Positions 15,251 through 16,119 of a DNA stretch of 16,119 bases are shown here, one piece after another. Both the position numbers and the translations under genes were made by a program. Source of the stretch: Clostridia bacterium. Lineage in GTDB: Bacteria; Bacillota; Clostridia; Christensenellales; CAG-917. A model generated the notes under the pieces. The model was not told where the DNA came from. It was given only the letters and a program-made list of their open reading frames with translations, and ran no database searches. The stretch spans positions 1 to 16,119 of the forward strand of contig JAFVYE010000075.1 of assembly GCA_017500745.1 (NCBI GenBank), read 5' to 3'. Positions within the stretch are counted from its first letter, which is position 1. Every line of letters starts with the position of its first letter.

Positions 15251-15419
15251 ATTGCCGTTGGCATGAATTGCACTAACGTGCATGAATTGACCTTCGGTCA
15301 TGAATTGCCCTGCAGGGCATAAGGATAACGAGGCAATTCAATTCATGGAGGAGGCGGAACGCCGACGAGAAATCATGATGCGATAGCATCAATTCATGAC
15401 GGCAACGCCGTCAAATCAT
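15247..15419. repeat. Symmetric array of small hairpins with a 7-base spacer
   Basis: Four copies of ATGAATT (starts 15247, 15263, 15282, 15300) each precede a different small inverted repeat: GCC/GGC (15254-15262), GCAC/GTGC (15270-15281), GACC/GGTC (15289-15299), GCCC/GGGC (15307-15318). After an asymmetric centre (15319-15339) the reverse complement of the spacer appears: AATTCAT at 15340, AAATCAT at 15370, AATTCAT at 15391, AAATCAT at 15413. Between these lie GGCG/CGCC (15353-15363), GATGC/GCATC (15377-15390) and GACGGC/GCCGTC (15398-15412). Loops are 3-4 bases. The eight spacers could pair across the centre to give a branched cruciform or RNA with side hairpins. It fills nearly all of the gap between rlmD and the four-helix-bundle gene. 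Confidence 0.85.
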
Positions 15420-15438
15420 TCTAAACAGAGGATTTACG

Positions 15439-15792
15439 ATGAAAGAAAACTTTTTAGTCGATTTGTCAAAGCAGTTTGCCGTTAATGTTGTTAATCTTTG
15501 CACCGAAATTAAAGAAAACCGCAAAAGTAATGTTCTCTTAAACCAAGTATTGCGAAGCGGTACAAGTATTGGTGCAAATATTCACGAAGCCAACTATGCA
15601 GCGAGCAAAGCCGATTTTATCAATAAGTTACAAATTGCTTTGAAAGAGTGCTACGAAACGGACTATTGGCTTGGTTTATTCAGGGATACCCATATGATAA
15701 CGGAGGAAGAATACAAGGATATGTTCACAAAATGCAGCAAAATCCGAAAATTGCTCATCGCTTCCATCACCACCGCAAAAGGAAATAGTTAG
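15439..15792 (+). CDS. Four-helix-bundle protein, 23S rRNA IVP/S23 family
   Basis: 117 residues, the usual length. Recognisable family features are the N-terminal helix ending in CTEIKENRKSNVLLNQVLRS, the motif SGTSIGANIHEANYAASK (40-57) and KADFINKLQIALKECYETDYW. The family is named for open reading frames inside intervening sequences of 23S rRNA genes. Relatives include Avd, the accessory protein of diversity-generating retroelements, which binds nucleic acid with its reverse transcriptase. The role of free-standing members like this one is unknown. AGAGGA is 6 bases before the ATG. Codon use differs from the core genes (more TTA, GTT and AAT), hinting at a separate origin. The array of small hairpins lies immediately upstream; no reverse transcriptase is visible. 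Confidence 0.92.
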   Translation: MKENFLVDLSKQFAVNVVNLCTEIKENRKSNVLLNQVLRSGTSIGANIHEANYAASKADFINKLQIALKECYETDYWLGLFRDTHMITEEEYKDMFTKCSKIRKLLIASITTAKGNS

Positions 15793-15801
15793 GGACAAAA
15801 G

Positions 15802-15821
15802 TGAGTTTTGAGCAAAACTCA
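15802..15821. repeat. 20-base dyad downstream of the four-helix-bundle gene
   Basis: TGAGTTTTG-AG-CAAAACTCA is a perfect 9+2+9 inverted repeat, 10 bases after the stop. The bases after it (AAAAATTCGTTTT) are not a clean T tract, so it is a doubtful terminator. It could be an operator or the boundary of an inserted segment. Confidence 0.5.
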
Positions 15822-15871
15822 AAAATTCGTTTTACAGCAGTGCGGTATAACATATCGAAAGGTGAACCTTG

Positions 15872-16119
15872 ATGAGTAAGTTAAGAATTATCAACAATAT
15901 AAAAATACTTAAAAAAGAGGATAAGGTGGCAATGGAGGCATCCCTTGTTTGTGATTGCGGAAACGAGTATTTTCATGTATTGCATACAGGCAAGCAAACA
16001 AAAGGACTCTTTAGACCTTGGTTGGTAAAAAACAATAAACAAATCACCGTTACGTGCAAATGTCGGAACTGCGGTAAGCAATTAATCGTTTGTGACACCA
16101 CGATTGATGGATTAAAGCC
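15872..16119 (+). CDS. Zinc-ribbon protein, 5' part only
   Basis: Open from ATG 15872 to the window edge, 82 complete codons, with AAAGGTG 7 bases before the start. The product begins MSKLRIINNIKILKKEDKVA. It has CDCGNEYF near residues 28-35 and CKCRNCGKQL near 64-73, so it carries CxC and CxCxxC cysteine sets that probably make one zinc ribbon. No family is recognised. The A/T-rich codon use matches the four-helix-bundle gene more than the core genes. The C-terminal part is outside the window. Confidence 0.75.
   Translation, partial: MSKLRIINNIKILKKEDKVAMEASLVCDCGNEYFHVLHTGKQTKGLFRPWLVKNNKQITVTCKCRNCGKQLIVCDTTIDGLK

Noticed and set aside
14519..15301. 260-codon open frame on the - strand
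   Set aside because: It lies opposite rlmD, which has all catalytic motifs; no ribosome site or family resemblance.
15263..15322. Mini-ORF starting at an ATG inside the array (19 codons with repeated His-Glu-Leu)
   Set aside because: It follows from repeated ATGAATT in one frame; there is no ribosome binding site and the composition is explained by the repeat.
15247..15419. CRISPR-like array
   Set aside because: The constant unit is only 7 bases, flips orientation, and the variable parts are palindromes rather than foreign-like spacers; no cas genes are present.

Overview
The window looks like chromosomal DNA from a Gram-positive bacterium of the Bacillota, most likely an uncultivated (perhaps gut) member of the Clostridia. 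The evidence is the conserved block murB - PHP phosphatase - whiA - dnaE - pfkA, whose gene order is typical of Clostridia, together with mostly AGGAG-type ribosome binding sites, sigma-A-like promoters and classical hairpin/T-tract terminators. No genus can be named from sequence alone. Almost everything is on the + strand; only one small regulator is on the - strand. No rRNA, tRNA, CRISPR array or transposase was seen, and no stretch over 300 bases lacks a gene.

Layout. (1) 1-1357: the tail of an upstream gene, a degenerate J-domain protein with a cysteine-rich end, and a multi-pass membrane protein, closed by a bidirectional terminator. (2) 1392-2022: an ArsR-type repressor on the - strand, divergent from an unlisted 52-residue membrane peptide ending in three cysteines. 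(3) 2028-3889: uvrC (nucleotide excision repair) with its own promoter, so close to the ATG that the mRNA should be leaderless. (4) 3933-10322: a likely operon of murB, a PHP-domain phosphatase and whiA, overlapping by 4 and 8 bases, then dnaE after 67 bases with a possible promoter of its own and a strong terminator. The rapZ and yvcK/glmR genes that usually sit just before whiA are absent. (5) 10391-12775: pfkA (ATP type) and a PPi-type phosphofructokinase in tandem; a perfect 19-bp palindrome covers the pfkA -35 region. (6) 12846-15250: an alpha/beta hydrolase overlapping an RlmD/TrmA-family RNA methyltransferase. (7) 15247-16119: an accessory-looking end with an unusual array of small hairpins separated by a 7-base spacer (four copies in one orientation, then four in the other), a four-helix-bundle protein of the 23S rRNA intervening-sequence family, and the start of an unrecognised zinc-ribbon protein.

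How the parts fit: the core serves cell-wall precursor synthesis (murB), division/metabolism control (whiA), replication and repair (dnaE, uvrC) and the phosphofructokinase step of glycolysis. The most unusual item is the symmetric hairpin array at 15247-15419 directly before the four-helix-bundle gene. Next are the palindrome over the pfkA promoter, the leaderless uvrC start, and two Cys-tailed proteins near the left edge.
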